A DNA stretch of 15,597 nt from assembly GCA_021845945.1 (NCBI GenBank), contig JAJZRD010000068.1, positions 1 through 15,597 of the forward strand, in the 5' to 3' direction. The position numbers and the translations under genes were made by a program. Shown one piece after another: positions 7,049 through 14,165 of this stretch (position 1 is its first letter; the number at the start of each line of letters is the position of its first letter). The notes below the pieces were generated by a model that was not told the DNA's origin, ran no database searches, and was given only the letters and a program-made list of their open reading frames with translations. Source of the stretch: Chloroflexota bacterium. Lineage in GTDB: Bacteria; Chloroflexota; UBA6077.

Positions 7049-7696
7049 CTACAGCCCCAATTCCTCCCCGACCAGGACCACTGTCACGTCGAGGCCGCGG
7101 GTCTTGCGGTGGAGGATCACCGTAGCCTTGCAGATCCGGTCCCGTGATTGGCAGTCGGAGCAGACGCCGGTGGTGGTGCAGGGGGTATCGCAGTTGAGCC
7201 GTTTGGCGTTCGCGGGGGCAGCGAAGTTGGCTGCCCGGTCCAGCGCCTCCTCCAGGGTGGGCACCACCTTGTTTGCACCTGCGACGACGATGGTCCTCTT
7301 CGGCCCGAACAGCATGGCTGCGGACCGGTTGCCGTTGGAGTCCAGGGTGACGAGCCTGCCGTCCATGGTGATGGCGTTGGTCCCCGTCAGGAAGACGTTG
7401 GCCAGGAGGGCCTCCCGGCGCATGGGCCCCCGCTCCGCCCAGGGCACGGCCCTCTCGGTCCAGGGCGGGTTGACCAGCCGGTAGTCCCCGGCCCGCAGCG
7501 CCTCCAGGATGCCCGTCTCCTCCAGGGTGAGGGAACCCCCGAAGCCGATCGCGGTCCCGGCGGGGATCATCGAGAGGACCGCCTCGCGCGCCGCCGCGCC
7601 GTCCTCGACGTACAGGGCCTCGAAGCCGTTGCGCTGCAGCGCCTCGACGGCCGTCCTCGCCCGGGTTTCGTAGAGCCACTGTTTGGATGGATGCAT
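7049..7696 (-). CDS. LUD domain protein (LutC/DUF162-like) with C-terminal cysteine cluster
   Basis: This 215-residue LUD-fold protein has the family signatures IGFGGSLTLEETGI at 50-63, FLTGTNAITMDGRLV at 102-116, DSNGNRSAAMLFGPK at 119-133 and VVAGANKVV at 137-145. A C-terminal cluster of Cys169, 173, 179, 182 and 189 (in CDTPCTTTGVCSDC and RIC) is typical of the stand-alone subgroup and suggests metal or Fe-S binding. LutC relatives take part in L-lactate oxidation with LutA and LutB, but neither partner is here, so the role is open. The ATG at 7696 is chosen because GGGAGG lies 4 bases upstream; an in-frame GTG at 7714 would add six residues but lacks a binding site. Confidence 0.9.
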   Translation of the reverse strand: MHPSKQWLYETRARTAVEALQRNGFEALYVEDGAAAREAVLSMIPAGTAIGFGGSLTLEETGILEALRAGDYRLVNPPWTERAVPWAERGPMRREALLANVFLTGTNAITMDGRLVTLDSNGNRSAAMLFGPKRTIVVAGANKVVPTLEEALDRAANFAAPANAKRLNCDTPCTTTGVCSDCQSRDRICKATVILHRKTRGLDVTVVLVGEELGL

Positions 7697-7786
7697 GAGA
7701 CCTCCCGTAGTCACTACACTCTGCGCTGCCAGGCTGGCGAGACCCTGGCATGAACATCGAAACAGCCACCGTACCCCGGATCCCCC

Positions 7787-8201
7787 TCAGGGCTTGAGGG
7801 CTACGAGGACGATGCGCCGCTTGAGGAAGAAGAGAAGGCCGGACTCGCGGCGGACCACCTCGGAGGACACTTCGGCTGGCGCCGACTCGACCAGGGCCAG
7901 GGCCTCGGCCGCCTCAGGTCCAGAGGAGGTCGGCGTCGTTCACCCCCCGCTCCTCGGCCTGGGCGGCGAACTGGCGCCCCATCTCCGGCGTCAGGTCGAC
8001 TCCGACGACGCGGCCGGCCAGCGGCGCGAAGGCGAGAGCGGTGTTGCCCGCCGCGGTCGCCACGTCGAGGAGGGATTCGGTCCCGACGGGCGACAGCAGG
8101 GAGATCAGCCGGTCCAGATCCTGTCTGGCCGAGTGGCCGGCAGGCGCGTAGGCGGCAGCGTGCTTGCCGAAGAACCGGGTTACCCGTTTCTTGCGATCCA
8201 T
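7787..8201 (-). pseudogene. Class I SAM-dependent methyltransferase, internally deleted and frameshifted
   Basis: From the ATG at 8201 the frame reads MDRKKRVTRFFGKHAAAYAP, then the SAM-binding motif I LLDVATAAGNTALAF and motif II VVGVDLTPEM, as in UbiE-like methyltransferases. It stops at 7914 after about 95 residues, just past AEERGV where the next Rossmann strand should follow. In another frame, open to the stop at 7787, the sequence AEALALVESAPAEVSSEVVRR...LFFLKRRIVLVALKP looks like the family's C-terminal strand pair. Roughly 100 or more central residues are missing between the two parts, along with a frame change. The gene is therefore most likely dead, although an assembly collapse or error is possible. 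The binding site at the ATG is weak. Confidence 0.75.
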
Positions 8202-8214
8202 AGGCACCACCCCG

Positions 8215-8240
8215 ATCGCCGGCAGGAGCCGGCTCCTACA
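8215..8240. repeat. Dispersed GCCGGCAGGAGCCGGCTCC repeat, copy 1
   Basis: Bases 8215-8236 are identical to 14129-14150, and the next four differ at one base (TACA here, CACA there). The core GGAGCCGGCTCC is a perfect 12-bp palindrome. It sits in the 166-bp gap between the topoisomerase subunit A gene and the methyltransferase remnant. Two identical copies 6 kb apart in non-coding DNA point to a dispersed REP-like family in this genome. Confidence 0.8.
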
Positions 8241-8298
8241 GGACCTGGGCCGGCAGAGACGACGGCCCCTACACACGCGGTTCTGTTGGCTAAGCCCT

Positions 8299-8358
8299 CA
8301 CCCCGACCCTCTCCCAAAGGGAGAGGGAGCAAGAAAGCGCCTCTCCCAAGAGGAGGGA
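8299..8358 (-). terminator. Two tandem hairpins after topoisomerase subunit A
   Basis: Bases 8307-8315 pair with 8319-8327 around AAA (9-bp stem), and 8340-8344 pair with 8349-8353. GGGAGCAA follows each hairpin (8325 and 8355). They begin 10 bp beyond the subunit A stop. The first hairpin, preceded by CCTCACCCCGACC, belongs to the same family as the hairpins flanking the DUF559 gene at 10829 and 11290. Terminator function is inferred from position. Confidence 0.5.
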
Positions 8359-8367
8359 GCAAACGGC

Positions 8368-10785
8368 CTAGGCGGTCACGCGGGCTAGGCCGGCCACAGG
8401 CTCGCCCTTGGGGAGGCCCGCCAGCCGGCTCCCCTTGCGGTCGCGGGGGGTGGTGGGGATCGCCCTGGCAGCCACCCGGAAGATGGCGTCGTCGGCCGTC
8501 CAGACGACCAGCTCGTCGCCGGTCGCGACAGCTACGCCACCCACCAGGGTGTCCCCGCCGGCGAGCCCCATGGCCTGCACGCCGCCGGTGGCCCGGCCCT
8601 TGGTGGGGTACTCCTCCAGGGCCGTCTTCTTGGCAAAGCCGGAGGCGGCCACCGTCACAAGGAAGCGGCGATCCTTCTCCGCCAGGGCGAAGGCGCCCAC
8701 CACCTCGGCACCCTTGGCCAGGCCGATGGCCGCCACCCCCTGGCCGACCCGACCCGACACCCGCACGTCCTCGTCGGAGAAGCGGAGCGCCTTGCCGTCG
8801 GTGGTCAGCACCAGGTACTGGCCGGCCCCGTCGGAGATCAGCGCCGTCTGGAGCTGGTCGCCCGCCAGCAGGTTCAGGTCCGAGAGGCCGGAGCCGTCGG
8901 CGCTGCGGTAGTCGTAGAGGGCCGACTTCTTCACCCGGCCGTTGCGGGTGAACTGCACCAGGTAGCGGTCCTGGGAGAAGCCGTCGGCGGCCAGGGCGGC
9001 CACGATCTGCTCCTGGGGACCCAGGCTCAGGATCCGGCGGATCGACTCGCCCTTCCCGTTGGTCTCGGGCAGGTTGTTGGCCCGCAGGGCGTAGATCTGG
9101 CCCAGGTTGGACAGGAAGAGGACGTAGTCCATCGTGCTGGCCGAGAAGGAGGCCAGCTGTGCGTAGTCCTTGCGACCCCGCCGCTTGCCGTCGGGGGTCA
9201 CCCGCAGGTGGCCGTCGGGGGTGAGGTGGAGCTGGAGGCTCTTCTCCTCGATGATGTTCTGGACCTCGGTGACCTCCACCTGGCCCTCCCGGTCGATGAC
9301 CGTCCGGCGGGCGTCGCCGAACCTGTCCCGCACGGCCCGATACTCGCTCTTCAGCAGGTCGATCAGCTTGGTGGCATCGCCCAGGATCTCCTTGATCTCC
9401 GCAATCCGGACCTCCAGGCTCTTGCGCTCCTCCTCGTACTTGCCGGCGTCCAGCTTGGTCACCTGGGAGAGGGTCATGTTGGCGATGACCTCGGACTGGA
9501 TCTCCGACAGCCTGTACCGCTTCTGGATCTCCAGCTTCGCCTCCTGCCGGTTGGCCGCCTGCTGGAAGATCTTCACGATCTGCTGGGCGTTGGCCGCCCC
9601 GACGATCAGCCCCTGGACGATGTGGAGCCGCTCCTCGGCCTTCCTCAGCTCGTGCTGGAGCCGCTTGGTCAGCACGTCCCTCTGGTGGTCGTTCCAGTGG
9701 ACCAGCAGCTCCAGCATCCCAACCTGGCGAGGCTCCACGGCGGGCCGCCCGGCCTCCCCCATCAGGAAGACCATCTGGGCGGTGTAGTTCTGCTGAAGCT
9801 CGGTGTGGGCGTAGAGGGCGTTCAGCACTCTGGCGGGCTCGGCGTCCTTCCGCAGAGTGAGGACGATGCGGAGACCGTGGTCCTCGTCGGACTCGTCCCG
9901 GATCTCCGGCATGACTCCCTCGATCTTCCGCTGGTTGATGGCGTCGGCGATGGAGCCCTTGATCTTGTCCTTGGTGGTGTAGGGGATCTCGGTGATCACC
10001 AGCGCCTGGCCCCGCGGGCTCTCCTCCAGCCGGACGGTGCCCCGCATGGCGAAGCGGCCCTTGCCGGTCTCCAGGTACTCCCGGATCCCCTCCTCCCCCA
10101 TGATGTGGGCGCCGGTGGGAAAGTCCGGACCCTGGACGTAGCGCATCAGCTGCTGGGTGGTCATATCCTGCTTGTCCAGCAGGGCGGTGGCGGCGTTCAG
10201 CACCTCCGTCAGGTTGTGGGGAGGAACGTTGGTCGCCATGGCCACGGCGACGCCGCTGATGGGGTTCACCACCGGAGGCAGGTGCCCGGTCAGGTAGAGG
10301 GGCTCGGTGGTCCTGGGGTCCTGGAGGTAGGTGGGTATCAGCGGCACGGTCTCCTGGTCCACGTCGGCCAGCAACACCTCGGCCAGGGGGGTCAGCCGGG
10401 CCTCGGTGTAACGGGAGGCGGCCGGCGGGTCGTTGTCTATGGAGCCCATGTTCCCCTGCCCATCGATCAGAGGGTAGCGCAGGGTGAAGTCCTGAGCCAT
10501 GCGGGCCATGGTCTGGTAGATGGCCACGTCACCGTGGGGGTGGAAATCGCCCGTGACCTGTCCGACGATCTTGGCCGACTTGATGGTGGGCTTGTTGGAC
10601 CGGTAGCCGTTGACGTACATGCAGTAGAGGATGCGCCGCTGCACCGGCTTCAGACCGTCGCGGGCATCCGGGATGGCCCGGTCCACGATGGTGGCCGCCA
10701 TGTATTGCGCGTAGTTGCGAGGGAACAGGACCGCGAAGTCCTCTTCGCGGATGCCCTGATCCGGTACTAACAGTTCGTTAGACAA
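8368..10785 (-). CDS. parC: DNA gyrase/topoisomerase IV subunit A
   Basis: This is the DNA breakage-reunion subunit of a type IIA topoisomerase, 805 residues. The N-terminal winged-helix and tower domains span about 1-500, with catalytic Tyr126 in AASRYTEARLT. The helix-4 region reads HPHGDVAIYQT at 82-92, so the positions equivalent to E. coli GyrA Ser83 and Asp87 are Val87 and Gln91. A coiled-coil/gate region is at about 370-490. The C-terminal beta-pinwheel (about 510-805) has repeated 'GxxKKxxLxEY' and 'GKALRF' type blades, but the GyrA box QRRGGKG is replaced by KRRGRKD near 534-540. This favours a topoisomerase IV or ambiguous second-set enzyme over true gyrase. The start is TTG at 10785 with GAAGGA 7-8 bases upstream; the next codons upstream reach a stop without ATG. 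Subunit B is upstream on the same strand, with the DUF559 gene between. Confidence 0.95.
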   Translation of the reverse strand: MSNELLVPDQGIREEDFAVLFPRNYAQYMAATIVDRAIPDARDGLKPVQRRILYCMYVNGYRSNKPTIKSAKIVGQVTGDFHPHGDVAIYQTMARMAQDFTLRYPLIDGQGNMGSIDNDPPAASRYTEARLTPLAEVLLADVDQETVPLIPTYLQDPRTTEPLYLTGHLPPVVNPISGVAVAMATNVPPHNLTEVLNAATALLDKQDMTTQQLMRYVQGPDFPTGAHIMGEEGIREYLETGKGRFAMRGTVRLEESPRGQALVITEIPYTTKDKIKGSIADAINQRKIEGVMPEIRDESDEDHGLRIVLTLRKDAEPARVLNALYAHTELQQNYTAQMVFLMGEAGRPAVEPRQVGMLELLVHWNDHQRDVLTKRLQHELRKAEERLHIVQGLIVGAANAQQIVKIFQQAANRQEAKLEIQKRYRLSEIQSEVIANMTLSQVTKLDAGKYEEERKSLEVRIAEIKEILGDATKLIDLLKSEYRAVRDRFGDARRTVIDREGQVEVTEVQNIIEEKSLQLHLTPDGHLRVTPDGKRRGRKDYAQLASFSASTMDYVLFLSNLGQIYALRANNLPETNGKGESIRRILSLGPQEQIVAALAADGFSQDRYLVQFTRNGRVKKSALYDYRSADGSGLSDLNLLAGDQLQTALISDGAGQYLVLTTDGKALRFSDEDVRVSGRVGQGVAAIGLAKGAEVVGAFALAEKDRRFLVTVAASGFAKKTALEEYPTKGRATGGVQAMGLAGGDTLVGGVAVATGDELVVWTADDAIFRVAARAIPTTPRDRKGSRLAGLPKGEPVAGLARVTA

Positions 10786-10797
10786 TGGTTCGTCCTT

Positions 10798-11268
10798 CTA
10801 GCCAGGCTCGCCGGGGTGCGTTGGGACCTCACCCCCGACCCCTCCCCGCTGCGGGGAGGGGAGATCACACCCCACTTCACCCGATGTCAGATGATCAGCA
10901 ACTCGTGCCTTCACCGAGATGCGAGCGAGGACTGCTGCCACGTCATTCCTGACTTCATCGTTTCGAACGCGGACGATGGTGAGGCCGCGAGCGGCGATGA
11001 TCTGGTCACGCTCTCTGTCATAGTCAGCACGTTCGTCGTGAACTGGGCCATCAACCTCTACTACCAGCCCAGCGGAAGGACAGTAGAAATCCGCGATGAA
11101 CCCGTCAATGACTTGCTGCCGGCGGAAACGCAGCCCTAGGAGTCTACGCTCGCGGAGCTGATTCCATAGGAGACGCTCTTCTTCCGTCATGGAGCGGCGC
11201 AACTCCCTCGCGCGCTCCACCTTGCCTCGTTCTACCCTCTGCCCAGAGACGATGAACCGGTCCACCAT
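10798..11268 (-). CDS. DUF559 endonuclease-like protein lying between topoisomerase subunits
   Basis: The 156-residue protein matches the DUF559 family (very-short-patch-repair/restriction-like fold). It has RARELRRSMTEEERLLW at 19-35, LRFRRQQVIDGFIADFYC at 46-63, and a PD-(D/E)xK-like core with Asp60 and E71-V-D73 (VVEVDGPVH), then DRERDQIIAARGL and VRVRNDEV. The domain ends near 118. The last residues (about 134-156) are encoded by a GC-rich hairpin repeat, giving LPSPQRGGVGGEV, which is unlikely to be functional. The ATG at 11268 has only a weak binding site. Its stop is 12 bases before the subunit A start. The family is common, often beside such repeats, and behaves as an accessory gene. 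Nuclease activity is inferred from the fold. Confidence 0.88.
   Translation of the reverse strand: MVDRFIVSGQRVERGKVERARELRRSMTEEERLLWNQLRERRLLGLRFRRQQVIDGFIADFYCPSAGLVVEVDGPVHDERADYDRERDQIIAARGLTIVRVRNDEVRNDVAAVLARISVKARVADHLTSGEVGCDLPSPQRGGVGGEVPTHPGEPG
10829..10862. repeat. CCTCACCCCCGACCCCTCCCC hairpin repeat, DUF559 downstream side
   Basis: Bases 10839-10848 pair exactly with 10852-10861 around CTG. It lies inside the 3' end of the DUF559 reading frame. The left arm with its CCTCACCCCCGACC lead is close to the elements at 8299 and 11290, so it belongs to one dispersed hairpin family. Confidence 0.75.
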
Positions 11269-11289
11269 CCGCTTTTCTCGCCGCCAGGT

Positions 11290-11334
11290 CCTACCCCCGG
11301 CCCCTCCCCGTTGCGGGGAGGGGCCGGGGGTGGG
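11290..11334. repeat. GC-rich hairpin repeat between subunit B and the DUF559 gene
   Basis: Bases 11293-11310 pair exactly with 11314-11331 around a TTG loop (18-bp stem), with further outer pairs. It lies 10 bp beyond the subunit B stop and about 20 bp upstream of the DUF559 start. It is a member of the family seen at 10829 and 8299 and could also end the subunit B transcript, but there is no T-run. Confidence 0.75.
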
Positions 11335-11343
11335 GTACGCCCG

Positions 11344-13653
11344 CTACACATCCAGGTTCCCAGCCATCGCGAGGTGCCTGGCCTGCTTGGCCAGGAGGGC
11401 GCGGCGGGCCTCGGCGTTCTCCTTGGCCATCAGCTCGTTCACTATCTTGGCGGCCAGGGCCGAGTCCTCCATGGTCACCCGCTTCAGCACCCGCTTGGAG
11501 GGATCCATCGTGGTGTCCCGCAGCTCGCCGGCGTTCATCTCGCCCAGACCCTTGTACCGCTTGAACTCCAGGCTGCCGGCATCCGGGTGCTCCCGCAGGA
11601 ACTTCTTCCGGGCCTCGTCGTCCGTGAGCCAAATCATCTTCCCCTTGTACTTCACGGAGTAGAGGGGCGGGCAGCCCAGATAGACGTGCCCGGACTCGAT
11701 CAGCCCTGGCATCTCCTGGTTGAAGAGGGTCAGCAGCAGACAGACGATGTGGCTGCCGTCCACGTCGGCGTCGGACAGCAGGATGACCTTGTGAAACTTC
11801 AGCCTCTCCAGATCGAAGAGGTGCCGCGTGCCGGTACCGATCACCGAGATGATGGTCCGGATCTCCTCGTTGTCCAGGATCCGCTGGAGAGTGGCGTTGG
11901 CCACGTTCAACGGCTTACCCTTCAGGGCCAGGATCGCCTGGAACTCGCTCTTGCGGGCCTGCTTGGCGCTGCCGCCCGCGCTCTCGCCCTCCACCACGAA
12001 CAGCTCGTTCTTCTCCGGATCGTTCCCGTTGCAGGCGGCGAACTTCTTGGAGAGGGTGACGTCCACCAGCTCGGAGCCCTTCTTCTGGCCGGTGCGGGCC
12101 AGCTCCTCGGCCATCTGGGCCTCGTTTCGGGCCTTCTGAGCCAGGTGGATCTTCTTCAGCCACTCCTTGGCCTGGCTCTGGCTGGTCTCGAACCACTCCG
12201 TGAGCCCCTCGGTCGCCACTGAGCGGACGATCCCCTCCACCGGCGCGTTGTTCAGCCGGTTCTTGGTCTGCCCCTGGAACTGGGGATCGGCCAGCTTCAC
12301 CGAGATCACGACGGCCAGACCCTGCTGGATGACGTCGGGCTTCAGCGCCTCCTTGGCCCGATCCTTGATCAGGTTCCACTTGAGGGCGTAGTCGTTGACG
12401 ATCTTCGTCAGCGCCGCCTTGAAGCCGATCTCGTGGGTGCCACCGTCCGGAGTGCGCACGCCGTTGGCGAAGGAGAGCATCTGGGTCTTGTAGCCCTTGT
12501 CGGGCTGGAGCACCACCTCCACGGAGACCTCGTCCTTGGCCTTGACGATGGAGATGGGCTGCTTGAAGAGGGGACCCGGCCCCGTCGCCTCCAGGGTCTT
12601 CAGGTAGTCGGCCAGACCGTTCTCGGAGTGGAGGACGCGACGAACGGCCTTCCGGGTTTCGTCGTCCCAGTAGGAGAGCTCGATCCACAGCCCCCGGTTG
12701 AGGCACGAGGTGGCCTCCAGCCGTGAGATCAGGGTCTCCACGTCGTAGGTAGCGTCCTCGTCGAAGATGGAGGGGTCGGGGAGCCAACGGATCTGGGTCC
12801 CGTGGAGCTTGGGATCGCAGGGCTCGAAGCTGTACTCCAGGGCGTTCCCTTCCATGAACTGCTGGTGGAACCGCTGGCCGTCCCGCCAGATGTCCACCTC
12901 CATCTGAGCCGAGAGGGCATTGATCACCGTGAGCCCCACGCCGTGAAGGCCGCCGGCCTGCTTGTAGGCGCCGGGCTCGAACTTGCCGCCGGTGAATGGC
13001 TTGATGAAGATCCAGGTGGCGGTGGGCAACACGGCGCCGCCCCACTCCTTCATGTCGATGGGGATGCCCCGGGCCTCGTCGCGCACGGTCACCCGACCGT
13101 CCCGGTCGAGGGCGATCCACAGCTGGCTGCCGTATCCGGCGTTGAACTCGTCGACCACGTTGTCGAGGGCCTCGTAAACCAGGTGGAGCAGACCTGAGGT
13201 GGAGGTGGTGCCGATGTACATGCCCGGCCGCTGCCGGATGTGCTGGACCCCCTCCAGGATCTGGATCTGGTCGCCGGTGTACTCGCCGGACTCGACGGTG
13301 CCGTTGCCATTGCCGTTGCCGTTGCCGGGTGCGACGGAAGGAGGGACGGCCTCGACCGAGACCCGGATGGCGGGGGAGGACCGGTCGGCCGCCACCTTGG
13401 CCGGCGAGACCGTCGCCACCTTCTTGGCAGCGCCGGCCCCGGCGGGCTTCTCCGCGGCTTTCCGGGTCTCGACAACCTTCTTGCCGGCCCTCGGCGCCTT
13501 CGCCTCGGCCTTGGCTTTGGCCTTGGTCGCCGCCCGCTTCAGCCGCGTCTCCTGGTCCCAGGCCATCACCAACTGCTTGGGGTCAAGATCCTCCAGGGCG
13601 GCGCCGGCCGCCGGTGGGACCCTACCCCCTTCACCAACCACCTTAACGACCAC
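11344..13653 (-). CDS. parE: DNA gyrase/topoisomerase IV subunit B with a Lys/Ala-rich N-terminal tail
   Basis: This is the ATPase subunit of the type IIA enzyme, 769 residues. The GHKL ATPase domain starts near 125: EALDN with catalytic Glu161 and Mg-ligand Asn165, DEARGIP at 192-198 (usual form DDGRGIP), TGGKF at 221-225 and GGLHGVG at 234-240. A transducer domain follows. The TOPRIM domain has EGESAGGSAKQ at 555-565 and metal-binding DADVDGSHI at 628-636 (Asp628, 630, 632), and the C-terminus has RYKGLGEMN at 699-707. The first 120 residues are extra: 37-90 hold 12 Lys, 4 Arg and 18 Ala, then a GN repeat at 110-118. The GTG start at 13653 is supported by GGAGG 8 bases upstream and a stop just before it; the ATG at residue 30 has no such site. 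It heads the B-DUF559-A series. Confidence 0.95.
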   Translation of the reverse strand: MVVKVVGEGGRVPPAAGAALEDLDPKQLVMAWDQETRLKRAATKAKAKAEAKAPRAGKKVVETRKAAEKPAGAGAAKKVATVSPAKVAADRSSPAIRVSVEAVPPSVAPGNGNGNGNGTVESGEYTGDQIQILEGVQHIRQRPGMYIGTTSTSGLLHLVYEALDNVVDEFNAGYGSQLWIALDRDGRVTVRDEARGIPIDMKEWGGAVLPTATWIFIKPFTGGKFEPGAYKQAGGLHGVGLTVINALSAQMEVDIWRDGQRFHQQFMEGNALEYSFEPCDPKLHGTQIRWLPDPSIFDEDATYDVETLISRLEATSCLNRGLWIELSYWDDETRKAVRRVLHSENGLADYLKTLEATGPGPLFKQPISIVKAKDEVSVEVVLQPDKGYKTQMLSFANGVRTPDGGTHEIGFKAALTKIVNDYALKWNLIKDRAKEALKPDVIQQGLAVVISVKLADPQFQGQTKNRLNNAPVEGIVRSVATEGLTEWFETSQSQAKEWLKKIHLAQKARNEAQMAEELARTGQKKGSELVDVTLSKKFAACNGNDPEKNELFVVEGESAGGSAKQARKSEFQAILALKGKPLNVANATLQRILDNEEIRTIISVIGTGTRHLFDLERLKFHKVILLSDADVDGSHIVCLLLTLFNQEMPGLIESGHVYLGCPPLYSVKYKGKMIWLTDDEARKKFLREHPDAGSLEFKRYKGLGEMNAGELRDTTMDPSKRVLKRVTMEDSALAAKIVNELMAKENAEARRALLAKQARHLAMAGNLDV

Positions 13654-13784
13654 TACAAGAACCTCCGTGGGCAGCCCGCGCTAGAGGCGGGTCCACTCCC
13701 TTCCGATGTCGTACGAGAGGCTACGGGGAGCCGGGATCGAGAAAGCTCCGACCGCCGGCAGGATGTCGATGGTTCTAACGGAGG

Positions 13785-13805
13785 GGCAGGGCTTGGAGCC
13801 CTGCC
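13785..13805. repeat. GGCAGGGCT-TGG-AGCCCTGCC hairpin
   Basis: This is a perfect 9-bp stem with a 3-base loop, about 130 bp upstream of the subunit B start. It would be in the subunit B mRNA leader if the promoter is near the LexA-type box. It has the look of a dispersed intergenic hairpin and no clear terminator tail. Confidence 0.55.
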
Positions 13806-13982
13806 GCCCTCGAGGACACACACCCTTCGTCCCCGTGGGCGGGATTCCCGTTTCTCTGAACACGCGCATATTAGCAGAAGACGGGGCCGAACAACAGCCT
13901 CTTGGCGCCGCAAATTGCCGCCACCGTTGCCGTTCGGCCCCCGTTTCCCCACCTCACCCCGAGCGAGACGCCCCGTCGATAT

Positions 13983-13996
13983 AGAACATATGTTCT
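13983..13996. promoter_or_regulatory. LexA-type (SOS box) palindrome
   Basis: AGAACATATGTTCT is a perfect 14-bp palindrome and fits the Gram-positive-type LexA core GAAC-N4-GTTC (13984-13995). It is 330 bp upstream of the topoisomerase subunit B start, in otherwise GC-rich DNA. No DNA-repair gene is adjacent. Regulation of subunit B is possible but the distance is long. Confidence 0.45.
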
Positions 13997-14100
13997 GGTG
14001 AGCACATTTTGCGGGATTCCAGGCCGAAATGCAAGAGGGGCGGCCCACGGCGATCCCTACGTCGAGGAATCGAAGCTCTATCCGGTAAGCCGGGTACGAA

Positions 14101-14154
14101 CGACTGAAGTCGCTACCACGAGATGGCAATCGCCGGCAGGAGCCGGCTCCCACA
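14101..14154. repeat. Two dispersed repeats side by side (CGACTGAAGTCG and GCCGGCAGGAGCC copy 2)
   Basis: CGACTGAAGTCG at 14101-14112 is a 5-bp-stem palindrome in a context (CTACCACGAG after it) typical of dispersed intergenic repeats. Bases 14129-14150 are identical to 8215-8236. The pair lies just beyond the stop of the cysteine-cluster gene. Confidence 0.7.
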
Positions 14155-14165
14155 GCTCGGCGGCG

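Larger units (their letters stand above)
13684..14165. other. Intergenic region of about 480 bp upstream of subunit B
   Basis: No supported gene lies here; the open frames have random-looking composition. It holds a 9-bp hairpin (13785-13793 with 13797-13805, loop TGG; GGCAGGGCT type), a LexA-type palindrome near 13984 and two dispersed repeats at 14101-14154. It must contain the promoter of the subunit B gene, and the 3' end of the cysteine-cluster gene transcript. Confidence 0.7.

Noticed and set aside
9208..10770. 520-codon open frame antisense to topoisomerase subunit A
   Set aside because: High-GC antisense frame; composition (Gly, Val, Leu, His, Asp runs) mirrors the real gene's codons and no domain is visible.
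13653..14153. 166-codon leftward frame upstream of subunit B
   Set aside because: Composition is Arg/Ser/Pro-rich with no motif, and it runs through repeats and the LexA-type palindrome.
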